A DNA stretch of 64,000 bases, from assembly GCA_035610365.1 (NCBI GenBank), contig CM069439.1:1178001-1242000 (forward strand), in the 5' to 3' direction. Position numbers and translations under genes: made by a program. How positions within the stretch are numbered: position 1 is the first letter of the stretch; each line of letters opens with the position of its first letter. The stretch is from Aquatica leii (taxonomy: Eukaryota; Arthropoda; Insecta; Coleoptera; Lampyridae). Positions 22,815 to 36,900 of the stretch are shown here, piece after piece. The notes under the pieces are model-generated. The model ran no database searches. It saw only the letters and a program-made list of their open reading frames with translations, and was not told the DNA's origin.

Positions 22815-25747
22815 TAAAGAAGTGTGAAAACTCAGTATATCCTGTACTAAAAAATAAATTAAAGAATTTGTCGACTACAGTAAAAAAAATTGCGGTTTGT
22901 CTGGTAATGAAATGTATGTATTATAAGTTTCTCATTTTCTTGTTTAAAGCATGCATTTAAAATTGTTAAACTCGTAGATTTATAAATGTATTATAAAAAT
23001 GCAGACAAATCTTGAAAGTCTGAGCATGTTTGTGAATTTAGTAAAATAATTGCTGTTTAATAATCCCTGGAACATTTAGAAATATTTTGATTAATTACAA
23101 TTTTTTGTGTAAACGTATCGACTTATTTTGTTTAATAAGAAAATTAATTAGTTACTTATTTACTATAAAAACTATAAAGTTTAGAAGAATACACTAAAGT
23201 TTATGATGGGTAGCATCTTGTACAGTTTTATAACCGTTTATAAAACTTTTCATCGTAACTACTTTTATCCGACAAAAGGCTACAAGTATTGAGATCAATA
23301 TCAAATCTGATATTAACGCTTGACCTAATAATTAATATAATCTTTAAATAAATAAATATTTTATACAAACATAAACTATTGTCTTAAGCAATTATCATAT
23401 AGGGACATTTTAGTTACAATTGAAATAACAAAAACACTATTTTTTAATCAAAACCTTTGTAGTAGTTTTCGATGTATTTGTGCAATACCACGTAGTAATA
23501 ACTGATGTGAATTAATTAGTTGATAACTTATAATACAGCCGTAATTGAAGGAATTGACGTTCTAAATATGAATGTTCATTACTCCTTTGATGTTTAATGT
23601 ACGTTTTCAAACGGTATGACATATGACTGTAATCGACTACTTTTCCAACAACCACGTAAAAACTTTTCTAGTAACTAAGCATCAATTTATGTTAAAATCA
23701 GTAAAAAAATTTGTTTGCTCAAGAAAATCTATTAGTATTAAATTGCATGATCATTAATGATCTTATTAACCACGTCTATTTCACTACTCGCATTTATTGT
23801 TGCATCCGCCGTACAGTGCTGTTATCATTCCCGCCACAACTGTAATTACAATTTAGTTGATTGATTGCTTAATTGCTATGTCCAGGGCGTGTCTACTTAG
23901 ACCCTTGGGGTTACATTGGTTCGTAAGTAGGATAAACATGCTTCCTGCAGTTTTAATTTTTAAAATACAAACTAAAATTGCTTACTCTATTGTTAAAATC
24001 AACGGCGTTAGCAATCTTAAAAATAACTAAATGTTTAAATTATGGTTATAGTGTTATAACACAAGAACAAAAACAGGATGTTTTAAATCCAATTTGACAA
24101 AACTTCAGACGTTTGATATTTTTATCAAATTGTCTAGGTTTTTTTTTTTAATTCAATTTTTTATGTTTTATTACTTTTTGTAAGAAAAATTATGTTTAGA
24201 GTTTTCAAATAAGTTTCAATGTCCGTTTTTATTAAATTGCAATTTAAAGGATTTCGTAGAGTTTTAACAATAAAAATAAATAACAATTATTTTATTAAAA
24301 ATGTTTAGGTTAGTTTAGATTTATGTACAATGTAAATTTTAGTTACACGGGCAAATTAATAACAACAAATATTTTTGTTGTAGCAACGAAATCAATTTTG
24401 TTCGAACTGTTATGTCGATGCAATATTATAATTCTGAGGTAAAAACAAAAATATATCAGATAGATTAATGAATAAAAAATTTAAGTAATTATAAGTAAAA
24501 TAAACGTATAGTGCACACCGTTTATTGGAATCACGAATAATGTAATCAGTCACTTTATTTGAAGAACGGGCTAAATGTATGCTAATACATAGAAAAAACA
24601 TCGTTTATAGTAATTATAATTTCGATTTATGTTATTAATTTTCTTTTTAGGTTTCTTTCTATAAATGAACAATAACCTATTTTGCATGAATTTTTTAATC
24701 TAAGTTTACTCAGTTCACGTGAATTCAATTTATTATTTGTGTTTTTGCAGTCTAAAATTAGCGCCGAGTGTGAACACACTCACTAACTTATCTTATCTTT
24801 CTTAGTTGATTAAATCAGCTGTGTTTTAATACATTGCGATGATTGACGCAATAAAGAGACGTGTCTTAGCTTAAAAAAATTTATATTTTATTACAATAAG
24901 ATAACTTGCCAAAAATAAGTCAGGTAAGTGCTGCTGCGCAATTTAAAATTAGAATAATTATATACCGTTTTGCACATTTAGTTTTTTTTTTTTTATTAGT
25001 TTATTTTGACCTTAGGGTTAACCCATTAGCCACAGAATTTATACATTAAACTCAAACACATTTAGTTTTATTACGTATTTTGACTGACCTACGTAACATC
25101 ACCTTATATAAACATCTGTAAATACCTTCAAATTACTTTTTATTTTTTGTGTACTTAGAAAAAATGTGCAGTTCTTAAAATAACAACCTAACTTAACTGT
25201 TTTATGTGATAACATTATTTTTTATTTTTGGTATCAGCATATTACTGAGAAGAAATGTGTAGTTTATAGAACTAAATTAAAGATCATAAATAGGCCTGGG
25301 TCGTAATATTCGATTTATAAAAATCCGTATTGCCCACCTCTAATCAAAACATCATTTTTAATTTCTTTTATTTCCTGTGTCAACAAAAAGACCATTTTAA
25401 TAATTAATTAATTTTACCTTCGAAATGTATCAGATACACACTGTATGTATTTAATCCCTACTAACCAATAAACATGTTTTTTTTTCGAATATCAAATTTT
25501 GTTATTATTTGATTATTGTTACAAAAACCCCAAGTCATTATGTGATTCTATTAAGCTGTGTGCACTGTATTTTGTTTTTTGTACTATAAATCACTTATTA
25601 TTAACATTTAATTGTTTATAGAAACTGGTCTAGTTTCTACTTCCATAATATTACTGTAAAATAATCGATTGTTTTCTTACAAAGTTTCTTGTTATACAAA
25701 ACCAAAAAACCACAATTTTTATATGAATTTAGTAACAACAGTAATAA
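22815..25747. other. AT-rich DNA, no gene seen
   Basis: I found no protein fragments. At 25213-25275 there is a short stretch resembling 15604-15672, possibly a mariner-derived scrap. A T run occurs at about 24985-24998. Confidence 0.6.
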
Positions 25748-25887
25748 CCCAAGCAACACATTGGTATAAAAAACGTCTAAATGTCCGGCTAACAGACGTT
25801 TATTAGACATTAAAACGTTTTTAAACGCGTTATTAACGTTTATTAGACGGACATTTAGACGTTTTTTGTACCAATGTGTTGTTTGGG
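25748..25887. mobile_element. MITE-like palindromic element
   Basis: A 140-bp near-perfect inverted repeat. The left end CCCAAGCAACACATTGGTAT and the inverse of the right end, CCCAAACAACACATTGGTAC, match at 18 of 20 positions. Both arms continue with AAAAAACGTCTAAATGTCCG, then a near copy of CTAATAAACGTTAATAACG around the centre. It has no coding capacity. Long arms with a small centre fit a non-autonomous DNA transposon or a foldback element. Target duplication and superfamily could not be determined. Confidence 0.75.
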
Positions 25888-28800
25888 AACTTGAAAAAAA
25901 CTATACTGTAAAATGAGCAAAAAATGGTAGGTGCACATTCTTTACTAAAAGAACTATTATCAAACAATATTTTTGCAGTGTACGTAAAATAAAGAAATGT
26001 TTATAAATTTGATGTTTTAAATTAATGATTTTGCTATTTTTTTAATTACTCAAAAAAAATAACGATTGAAACGAAATTAAAGAATTGATTAGATTTATAA
26101 ATACTGTAAGATTTTGGTAAAATCGACAATTTATCTCTTTTCTTATTTTTATTGTTTAGCTAAGTTAGCCAATTTGTATGTAACAGTTACATTTTAGAGA
26201 AACAGTTATTGAAACTTATACCTATGTATAGTTTTTATTACTAATTTTGTATCTGGTATAAGGTAAGCTCTCCGCACAATTATTATTTATTATTTTTCAT
26301 AAACTATCTATCTAAAGATTTTACTCTAACTTTTAACTTAATTTATTTAAACTATTTACACGATTATTGATTATTATACAGTAACCTTAAAACACAACAC
26401 AATCTATGCAAAATAACAAACAAGTAGTTTAATAAAAACAATACATTAATTTATCACTGTAACCGTATACCGTCCGCAAATAAGATACTTAGCCACTTGA
26501 TGCACTTGTTTATTTTAACAACAAGATTTTGTTACACTGATGTATTTTTGTTTTTTAACACTTAACACTTTAAAACCAAACAATTTTCTTTGTTCACTTT
26601 TTATATTTTTACTTTATCTGGAACTAATAAAACATTACTCTTTTGACAATCATCTTAAATGTTTTAAATATTTCGGAAACGCTTCAATAAGATTTATTAA
26701 TATTTTAAGAAACACATTTATTCTAATCGCAAGTGTGCCAAAATATTTTCTTTGCAAAAAAGTTGTATTTTGGGATAACAGGTACATATGTACATAAAAG
26801 TTCTAGACATCTAAATTTTTTTTAGAAATATTATAATCAAAATGGAAATTTAACTTGTTGGCACGATCATTTGATTCTACTGCTGATAGTTTTTGTAATA
26901 ACGTCATTATATCTTCCTTGTCGACAGTATCAGTGTCTTTTTTTTCAGAATTTGTAAATTTGTTCTCTAAATTCTTTTTCAGACACGACATTATGCATTC
27001 ATCATTATTAATCTTTTCTACGTAATCAAGTGTCTATTTTTTTGTGCAGTATTTTACGATTACAAAATTTGCTATCTCAATTAAGTTTGAACTTCAATCA
27101 AAATTCTTTTCCATTGTTTTGGATAATTTTTCAAATACTGGTAGCTCTAGGTAAGCTTGTAGCTTCTGGTTTTTATAAAATTATGGTTGCAGTCGTTTAA
27201 AATAATTAAACTACTTCTTTCTGGCACATTGTTACGTGTTTCATTAGTTTTCCAAAAAGTCGTATGTTAAAATTTGTGTCAGATCACTGGTACGCCGACA
27301 TCACTGTTAGGATATTTCTGCGTAAATGATATTCACGGTGGTTGCTGTTTATTCAAATACTTCAATTTATTTTATTTGATTTTTCACTCCAATCTTGAAT
27401 TGCTAGTTCTTTGATTTTACTTACTGCGCGCCGTTTGACTATTACGCTTTTAGCGAAATGAATTACGAATGTGGGATTCTGTTCATTAAAACCTCGTATA
27501 TCGAGTATTCTACAAAATTACGTGCAAGTAAACAAAATAGCGTTCGACTCCATTTTCATTTTGGCTATAATTTAACGTTTTACAGCAAAGATAGGTTTAA
27601 AGTCGCTCTTTACATTCCTGTTTAAAAAAGGTGGAAATATATACCTACTGCTTTACTTTGGTTAAAAAATATATAGTTTAGGAGGATGACGTTAGGTGGC
27701 AAAATGGGGACTTTCATTAAAATTATATAACTGTGTTACGTGCATATTTGCATTACTTTAATCAAGCCATATGCTATATTTTTAATTTATGTTAAGCCTT
27801 CAGCAATATTGATTAGGTTAAGCTCTTAGATGTTTTTTTTTAAATATAACTAAGATTATTAATTAATCTTTTACTTTCTGTCGATTACATTGTACAGACT
27901 TGAACTAGTTTTGCATTTAAATAATTATTCTGTACGTTGACTGTATCCGATCTAGTATGCTTTTAAACGTAGTCAAAGCCAATGTTTGGCAAAAACCGGT
28001 TCATAAATGTAAGCTTACACTTTTTAGATGTTTTGAAAGTAACATTATTGGTAGCGTAGTTACTAGCTACTTACTCTGAAGAATTTTAGATCTGGTGTAA
28101 GTCTATTATTTTTTTCTAAGTTAAACGTTTACGTCAAATTTTTAATATTTTGTCGCAACTGAATGTATTCGTTAACACTTTGTTCTTTAATTTTACGTTG
28201 TTATTAGTAACTGCTTGTGACTCAAATATTTTAAAATTTGTCTTATCGCTTTGAAATTGTTACCGAGTTTTGCTACTTTCTTTCGTTGGCTGTTCTATAT
28301 TTTTCTCTTCTCTCTCTTCGACGGTGAGTTTAGATGTACTCTTGGTGTCTCCGAGCCAAAGATTTTAACTTTCAAGTATAATGGCGCCTAGGCTTTTTTT
28401 CTCTCTATTACAATTTACCTACCCCGGCAGTAGTATTTAAAATTGAAATTTAATTATTTACAAATAAAAACAATAATAGTTATACATTTTTTTAAATCTG
28501 TATGAAAAGCAATTTTCCACCGATGTTTTGTTTTCACTATAGACCGGGACGATAAAATTGAAGTTTAAGTGATTATTTTATATCTATGTAAACTCACATA
28601 TAGTGATAGTTGTGGCTTAATAAAAATATTATAATTTTGACAACATAAAAATGAGGGGTTGCACTTGCCTTAAAAACCAAAACACAAAATGTTTCTTTAT
28701 TCTATAATTTTTTAATCACTGTTACACACACAAACTATTAGACAACCACCATATTGTTAGTATCGGATTTAAAAAAATTGCTACATTAGACATCAAACAA

Positions 28801-31224
28801 TGGACCGATTTTTTATTATGGACTAGTTTCTTCTACATATTTATTTTGATAAACTTTGATACGCTACTAGTAGGAAATATAACGTTCTGAAGGTTTTTAT
28901 AGACGTTTAATTTGGGTGTCATATTTTTTAGTTGACAGCGAGAGTTTAGGGTTTTTCTGTTATGTTAGAAACATTTTAGTATAGTTTTGGTACTGTACAA
29001 ATTTCGCGCAGTGATAATATCATTTATGCACTGGAGGTCACTGATGATCATATTTCCACTTTGAAAGTTACGCAAATAACACTTGTGTTAACGTCATACC
29101 CAGGGGTTTCTACATCTGAAGTATCTTAGATCATCCACGCTGTTGTTGAGTTGCGGTTTTTAAAATGTTGGTTGTTAAAAATTTGTTAGGGTAAGGATAC
29201 ATTTTTATTTTACATCGCGATTTGATTTCTTTTTGTTATCATAGTCACTTTGATCGCCCATACATGTTGTTTTACATTAAAAAATGCCATTAGCTAATCG
29301 CATATTCGGAATGCTGATGTAAGTACTCTGTTTCGTATATGTAATTATTTGTTTTGAGATCGGTCGTATGCACGCACGACTTGACATACATATTACGCTT
29401 GTTATCACGACTAAGGTATTCAGCTTTTTTGCATGTAACAAGTTAAACGGTCCGTTTTGTTGCAATCATAATAGGCTTGTGCAAATTGACTAGTTGCTAG
29501 TAGACAAGTGAGCTTGATTATATGTAACAAACGATTACTCTTACTTCTTCTAGAGGTTTTTGATTCTGGTGTGATTTCTGCGTATTGTAATAGTGTTCAA
29601 GAGAATACGTTATAGTTTGTAACTGCGGAGCAATAATAACACAAAAAATTTAAACTCTTAAAAGTAATTTTGCAAGTCTTGCCTTTTTCAAAAGTTGTTA
29701 TTAAATTGTTATGAATTTATTTAATTGTTTTTCTTTATTGACGTTTTTTGTAGGTTACAGTATCTGTGTAAAGCTTTTTACATTGCTATAATTCTAGAAT
29801 AAATAAAAAAACATTTTAATAAAGCTATAAAACTAAATATTAAACTGTAATAATTATTCTGCTCACAAACTTGATTTTAAACATTAAAGATAGGAACTGT
29901 TCTTGAAACTAAAGCAAAAATTCCATAGTTATAACTAATAAACGTGATTACACTTGAGATTACTATGTTTGTTACTTCTTATCCAGTATATTCTGTTATA
30001 AAAACTAAAACAAAAAGTGTTTAGTTAATCTTGTGCATCTGCAAGTATTATTAAAAATTTGTTTAAATGAACAAGTTTAATTAGTTCTGTAGAGAAACGC
30101 TACATACAAACTGCCTTTCTATTAATACAATTAAATTTTAAATATATAAAGTTTAACGTTGTTACTGAGATATTGCAGAGAATGTTGCGTATTCCCTTTA
30201 AGTTAAAGGGCATGTACTTTAATAAACCCCTTAATATCCAAATTTTGACTTTTGTACAGAATGAAAGGCTTATAAGTGTTTTCTCGGGCTTTGAATTACC
30301 TTCCTTAGCAAACAAAGCGAAGTTGTTTAGTGTTGAACTTGCTTCTTGTCTTGTTATTTGTTTGTTCACCTTCACTGTTAGAGAGCGGAAAGTGGAACTT
30401 ATCTACAGACCGAAAATTGCATACTATGTTTCTTTATATTGCGTTGCAGGCGTTAATAAATAACTTTTTTTTACAAAGACGTTTGAGATTAGATTAGATC
30501 TTTCTAATAAAATTGACTAAAAATTTGGTCCGAATTTTCGAACGATTTGTCAAAATGATAGGCATAAACTCTTAAAGTCTCGTTAAAGTGTCACTTACTT
30601 GTCACGCTCTTTGCGTTACATCAATTCGTTATATTTAAGTCAATAATCAGTGTAATTTGATTTTGTTAAACACACTTTAAAATCCCTAAAATGTAATTCT
30701 TAACACTTTCTAATTTTTCACGACGTTTTAATGCTGTTTTTACGCTGCTTACATTTTTTACTGAATTTATTGATCTTGCAATCACTTTTTTTCACATTCT
30801 GAAGTTATTTTAAAGTACCTCATTTCTTTTTCAATATATTCAAAGCAACTGAGACGAAGTCAAAAATGACAACTTACAGAAGCGTTAAGTTTTTATTTTG
30901 GTAATATATTTGTGGCGAAAAATATTAATTTTATAGAAAAAGAAAAACTAACATACATAAACGTAAATTTTGATAATAAAAAGGATTTTTAGCTTTTAAA
31001 CACGTTACGTTTATATTTAAACTTTGTCTAGTTTGTTAAATATGTCATTTATTACTTTTGCTAGTAACAAAATAGAAATACTTAAACTTTTACAAAATCT
31101 TTTTAATGTTATTGACTTTTACTCTAGTTTTTTTTTAAATCTGTGTTTAAACAACTGTTACTTTTGCTTATTTTATTTTTAGTTTTATTTAATCATTATA
31201 AAAAATAATTAATTATTTTTTTTT
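25888..31224. other. AT-rich DNA, no assignable gene
   Basis: Several 60-96-codon frames occur (26540-26797 plus, 26803-26991 minus, 29277-29465 minus, 30100-30463 on both strands) with no motif I recognise. The hydrophilic frame at 26803-26991 and the denser-coded stretch 27000-29480 might be the remains of another element, but I could not name it. Confidence 0.5.
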
Positions 31225-31279
31225 CGTTGCGGACGTACCATAGTGCGTTTGTTATGGCTCTGAGTGTCTTAGACTAAGA

Positions 31280-32240
31280 TCGTCGAATTATTTTAATGTT
31301 GGATGTGTTGGCTGTGTCCCATAGCTGTATTCCGCAAGTCTATATGGGTTTTATCATAGTTTTGTAGAGGAGTACCTACTTTTCAAAAAGAGTTGTGATT
31401 TCCTCTTTATTAATCGGTACAGTACAGTTTCAGGGCCAGTTGCTTAAACTTAGTCCATATGTGGGTTTCCTAAGTCTATTTCGTATCCAGGTGGATATCC
31501 ATGTACTTTGCGCTATTGGTTTTGTTTGTTGTTGTACTTAAGTATCCCTTTTTAAGATGTATCTTACGTGTCCTGATTTACTTTCATTTATTTAGATGTG
31601 AAACTGGTTGCACCGGTGCTGACTCTTGTCAAGATGTGATTGCAGTGTCTGGGTTGCCAATGTTGGATTCGTGTTAGACGTGAGTATCGCAGTGTCATTT
31701 GCAAAAGCAGCAGTAATGTTGCCAGATATTAGTGAAAGATTTACAGTAAATATAAGATATACGAATGGGCTTAACACACTACTCTAAAGGACCTCACAGT
31801 TGACTGAATATGGATTTGTTATTGCACTGCCACATCTCATAATAAAGTGCCTATTCCTTAGATATAACTGTAAGATTTCAACATAGTCGGTAGGTAAGGT
31901 TTGCTTTCCGCGTACCAGACCTTATCAAAAGTTTGCTTACTGTCGAGAAATGTTGCTGCACAGCATTTGTGTGTTTTGTTTGAAGTTTTTTGTAATTTTA
32001 GCTACCACTCTGTGGATTTTTTTTTCTATAGTTGCATGTTGTTTGCAAAAGCCAAAGTGATGTTCTGCTAGTATGTGGTTGTCTAAAATAGTTGGAGAGA
32101 GTTTTCCTAAGAGCAACTTTTGAAACACTTTAGAAAAGACTGGTAGTAGGTAAAACGTAATAAATTGGTCGCCTTTACCCGGTAGTTCTTGGAGGATACT
32201 ACTTGTAATTAGGGGCTTTGTGTGAATTTACATTTTAATG
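31280..32240 (-). pseudogene. jockey ORF2 reverse transcriptase fragment
   Basis: Minus strand: SKVFQKLLLGKLSPTI and HHFGFCKQHATIEKKIHRVV (31937-32128; relatives have FE.LLL.RL......QFGFR..H.T..Q..R), then SPFVYLIFTVNLSLISGNIT and AAFANDTAILTSN (31592-31777; relatives have GP.LY..Y..D........ATFADDTA). At the C-terminus is LLYKTMIKPI..CGIQLWDTA, then SKTLRAITNALWYVRNE (31235-31370). The catalytic FADD box is FAND, so one of the two metal-binding aspartates is lost, in addition to frameshifts. The enzyme class copies element RNA into DNA at a nicked target. Confidence 0.85.
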
Positions 32241-32979
32241 ATGGTTTCTATTCGGTTAATTTGATAAGGCATTTCTAGTATCTGTTGTATTTTTTTAGTT
32301 TCATATTTTTTGTTGGGAATGGTGTAAACACTTTGACTAGGTGTTCTGCGACAGTCCTTGCCTTTTCGTTTTTACTTTTAACCTAGGTACTTTTGGGAGT
32401 TTGCATTGGTACTTTGGTGCTGTTGAGGTTGTTTTAGATATCTGATTGCTTTCTATAGTGGCTTAGTCAGATAAATGTTTCAAATATTTTTGTACATTGT
32501 AGTTCCTAATTTCATATAATTAAATTTTTAAGTTTAGCGGATGCCCGATTTAGGTTTTTTTGTGGTGCTTTGTTATCAGCCATCTTCTCTTTAGTCTACG
32601 CTTTTCTAATTTTTTTCTTGATTGTGATCGAACAGTTTGTTGAAGTGGCTTGTGGGCTGCATTTTGGACTACCCGATTAAAAAGTAACACTTCTCTTGTC
32701 TCTCTATCTTCTCAACAAAGCTTCCAGTTCGTATGTTCGTTGGTAAGTGTAAGTGTCTTCTTCTTGAATAATATGCTGGAGGCTAGTTTTACCAGTATAG
32801 ATAAATGATCTGTGGAGAAGTTGAGAAAGGATCTAATATTAATAAGGTTTAAGTTTATATTTTTTGTAAAACTAAAGTAAAGTAGATCAGGTAGCTTGTT
32901 GAGGTCTGTAAACTAATATGTGGGTTTTCTTGTACAAAAGGATAGTATTCCCAAATTAGTTATAGCTTTTATCATTTCT

Positions 32980-33500
32980 CTATTTTTTGTGGAACTTATT
33001 CTGAAGTTTGGTAGTTGGATTACGTTGTGGGTGTTGAATTAAGTGTTGTTGGTGGCTGTTTGGGCATAAGTAACGCCCTGCTGGTATATTTTTGTGATTC
33101 TTTTTAGTCTCTATTTTATATATTTCTTTGTTGTTATCTAAAAGATTTAAGTTTACGACAAAGCGAGGAAGTTCTAGTTTTGTGCCAGTTTGTTTTACGT
33201 TCCTTATGTTAGTTACGGAATGGCCGAGTGATTGCAATTCTGTTTTTAATTGATTTCTGCGTGGAACGATGCAAATTTCTGACAAAAATGCGGAAGCTTT
33301 GTTTTTGTTTAATCTTATTGATGTGAAATTTTGTATTTTTTTTAAGTGTAATTGTTTGCGAGTATAATTCTTGTAATCTTCGGAGTATTTTAATTTCATC
33401 ATTTGTGAGAACTTTAATTGTGTAATTGACTTTAGCTTGCGCTTTCAGAAATTCTATTAAATGTTTTATTGCTTTGACATCCGCGACAAAAATCGATGAG
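32980..33500 (-). pseudogene. jockey ORF1 (gag-like) fragment
   Basis: The open frame 33402-32980 (140 codons) contains LKTELQSLGHSVTNIRNVKQ, LPRFVVNLNLLDNNKEIYKI and a basic proline-containing tail. That is the RNA-binding region preceding the zinc knuckles in jockey ORF1 proteins, where relatives have L..LGHEV.NV.N......LP.FFVDL.P...N..I..I. Just upstream, in another frame, is IEFLKAQAKVNYTIKVLTND, equivalent to the stretch before it. The zinc knuckles (CxxCxxxxHxxxxC) have lost their cysteines here (GRYLCPNSHQQHLIQHP). ORF1 would bind element RNA. Not functional in this copy. Confidence 0.78.
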
Positions 33501-33950
33501 GGTTTTAAATCGGTTTTGTGGATGAGCGCGTATCCTGTTCAGTAGAATTTTCATTTTGAAGTGGAGTAAACCAGTTGATGGGGTTTACCCAGTAACTTAT
33601 TGTTTTAATTTGTTTAGATTAGTTCAACTGTTTATCCTTATTATTTTGTCAACCTCGTTTTTTATTGCTTACTACTTGCCAGATTGAGTCTAAGGATGTT
33701 GAGGTATCTTGTTGGTGACATGTAGGTTGAGAGTGAAACGTTGTGCTAAGCGGAAGTTGACATACTTTTTGAATGGGCAACTGTGAGAGTGTGTTGTTAA
33801 TATTTGGTTGAACATGTTGATAATTTTATTGAGAATATTGGTCTATTGGCATGGGAGTAACTTGATGGACACCCGGAGCCTCTGGAGCTAGGTTATTGTA
33901 TAGCCATAACGCTTCTGTTATTTGTTGCCAGTAAGTCGATTAAAAATGTG

Positions 33951-36900
33951 TTTCAACGGTATACGTAAAGTAAATTATAAGTATTAAATCTAATTATCTT
34001 ATGATACGCAACCGTAGAGTTACGGGCTTATCTTATCTCATTACTATTGTTATATTGGTAAATTTGCCAGGTGTTTTGATTTACTGTATAAATATATTGA
34101 CAAACAAGCAAAAAAAAATTTTGAGTTAGAGTTTTATGGGAGTTTAGGGCCTTGTCTTTAAGTAAAGATTTAAATTTCTTCCTTTATTGTATATCTTCCT
34201 TCTCTTTTTGGTTTGCTTTGCATTATCTTTTGGTAAGCTTTATGGAATCATGATGATGTTCTTGCTTTCTTAGCGTTTCAACGACTGTCGACTGTGCAAC
34301 GAGTACCTGTTTCTTTACACCTTTTTACTGATTTAAATTTTGAACAAATCATTCCGATTCCTGCAACTTTTGGACACATCCGAGTGGTAATGCTTAGTGG
34401 ACTGTAAAATCATTTGTTCTTCTTGATTTGAGTATTATTATATTTGGATTGGTTTTGGATTTTAAACTGTACATTACTTCGTAAAGATTAAATTGATTAT
34501 CGTTGTAGCGATAAATCGTTTAACATAAGAACATAGTCCACAGCGAGCTTAATTTATAGGTTTTTCTAGGAATGTAGAATGTATCGGAAATCAGCACTAA
34601 TTAATAGAGAAATAGTCCTATGTGTATACATATAAAAAAAGAAAATCAAATTTAACCGTAAAACGTAGAAGCGTGTCATGTTTCAGCGAAACTTCTTATG
34701 AATCTCGTTTAAATTATTCTTTATATTTTAACAGAAATCAACGGAATGAACATGGATTATTTACCCAATGTAAAACTTTTACCTAAAAATCGAAATGTAA
34801 CATACGAAATATACCGAGTGACGGATAAGAAAAATTTTAAACATAACAAATTCGTTATAGAATTTGCGATGATATTTTAGAGATTTTTTAAGTTAACGTA
34901 GTTTATTAACTGTTAAGTTAAACCTTTTTTGTTGAATTTAAATAAATTTTGTTGCAAAAAAATATTCTTTACAAAACGTAATAACAGTGGTTTACTGTTA
35001 TTACGGTTTGTCTTCAGTGTCATCAATATCAATAACTTTTCTGTGGTTATAAATTGTGTTCGATAAAAAATTTAACTGACTACAAAAATTGGCTATTGAC
35101 GTTTTCATCTGAATCTTCATCGGTACTTTATGCATAGGCGTTGTTGAGCAAAAATAACACAACTGTTTCAGGTAATCCTGAGTTATCTTTTCAATGTAAA
35201 TTTTTATTTATAAGCAGTTAAAGTAATCACAAAAAGGGTACTATTTTAATAACCGCTTATATTCTTGCTGAATTTAAATTTTTAAAATTAGTTTAACGTT
35301 TTCTAAAATAAAAAGTAATTTAACAAATTATTTTAATTTATTCTAATAGTTATTTTGAAATCCAAGTACAAAAGTAATTATTATTGATTAAACAATTTTA
35401 ATTGATGAAAATTTAATAGTTGTTTTACTGAATTTAATTAATTAATAAAAATGTAATTGGTAGTTAAGTTATTTTGAATATTAATTAAAAATGTATTCAT
35501 CAGTTAAGTGATTTTAATCAACTAATATAAATAGATTTGTTATATTGTAAATGACGATTAAATTTTTATACACTACTCAAAGATTGAATCTGCAAATATT
35601 AGTCTAATATTCTTATTAACAAACATTTTTTAAAATCTAGGGATGTCAGTTCACTAGTAACGTTGATTTATAAATGAAACATTTACAAATAGTTTTAAAG
35701 TCGCAATAATCAAAAAACGGAATAAACGTACAATTTTGCGTTTAGTTTAGATTATCTACATGTTTATAACTACATTTTTCGAGAGTTGTAAATGCGCAAT
35801 TTACACACAGCATCGATCATTTTGTTGTGTCAACTAATGACCGCATAAATAAATTTTAGTTACATTCGTTAACTCATTGTTTAACACTGTATTTTTTTGT
35901 GTAAATAAATACGACAAATTTAGGTCACCAATACGTTTACTAGAACAGATTTTCAACTGTTTGATAATTAAATAACTTTAATTTTCCTACTATTTGTGCT
36001 GACGTTTTTTTAATTTAAAAAATAAATACCATTCTATCGAATATTGCAGTACACTTTTCTAATAGTTTAGATACAATAATGTGATACCATAAAATTGATC
36101 TCTTTGGGTGGACGTAACGTAGAAGCACTTTTTTGTTTAATTATTTGTTGATCAATCTTCTGAAAGTTATTTTATCTTATGTCATTGACAACTACTCGAT
36201 AAAAAGTTGGTGCTATAAGTTAACTGCTTTCAAACTTTAAACTAGAGATAGATTTGTGACGTTGCTTTGAATTTGTATCATGTATAGAATATTATCAATA
36301 TTTCATTTTTCAATCGCGCACACAGGCATTTAAATTAATAAACTTAAAGTAACAAAAATACATAGTAAATATTATTAATGCCTTCAATCGGTTAATAAGC
36401 TTTTATGAAGGGGAATCGCATGTATACAATATGATATAAACCGATTTGCAAACGGTCAACTGAAAAGCTTTGTCTCTGAGGCGCACAAACAAGTACATGA
36501 CTTTGTGACATATGAGAACATTTATCATGATATCCTGGTGTCCATTAGATATTGCAATACGAATTTTTAGATGTAAAGAATACAATTAAATGATTTATGC
36601 TCTTTTTTGTTTTCCAATTATTTAGACATGCGTTTCGTGTTTAATTATGTTTTATGGATTTTGTTTGTGGACCAAATGAGTGATCGGTACGTTCCAGTTG
36701 AATTGACACAAATTTAATCAGTAAAATACAAAAGAATCGCATTTTTGCGCTTATATAATTTATTTTTATTTTGTTTATCAATTTCGTGTTCAACAAAGCG
36801 TACACTTGATCAGTTCACTTATCCATAGTATTCAATGCAAAATAGTTTATATCTATCAGAAGTTTGTCTGAATTGTGATATAAATAAATAAAACAAGGTG

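Larger units (their letters stand above)
31225..33950 (-). mobile_element. jockey-type LINE remnant
   Basis: A minus-strand jockey-clade non-LTR element with ORF1 and reverse transcriptase blocks in the right order, its 5' end toward 33950. The end of the endonuclease survives (LNFSTDHLSILVKLA-like, about 32800-32900). The inter-domain linker follows (WKAIRYLKQPQ-like, about 32440), then RT (31280-32200). The first part of the endonuclease is missing between ORF1 and that point. The lower-coordinate end is an A-rich run on the minus strand (about 31200-31225), perhaps the remnant of a poly(A) tail after a 3' truncation. Frameshifts throughout. Confidence 0.82.

Noticed and set aside
29277..29465. 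62-codon minus frame suspected to be a piggyBac or LINE piece
   Set aside because: I could not match any motif in order, so it was left unassigned.
35430..35510. CTGATGA words on either strand elsewhere (for example minus near 35441 and 43700, plus near 11640, 13758 and 43751)
   Set aside because: None has a GAAA partner and pairing stems at the right distance, so they are not hammerheads.
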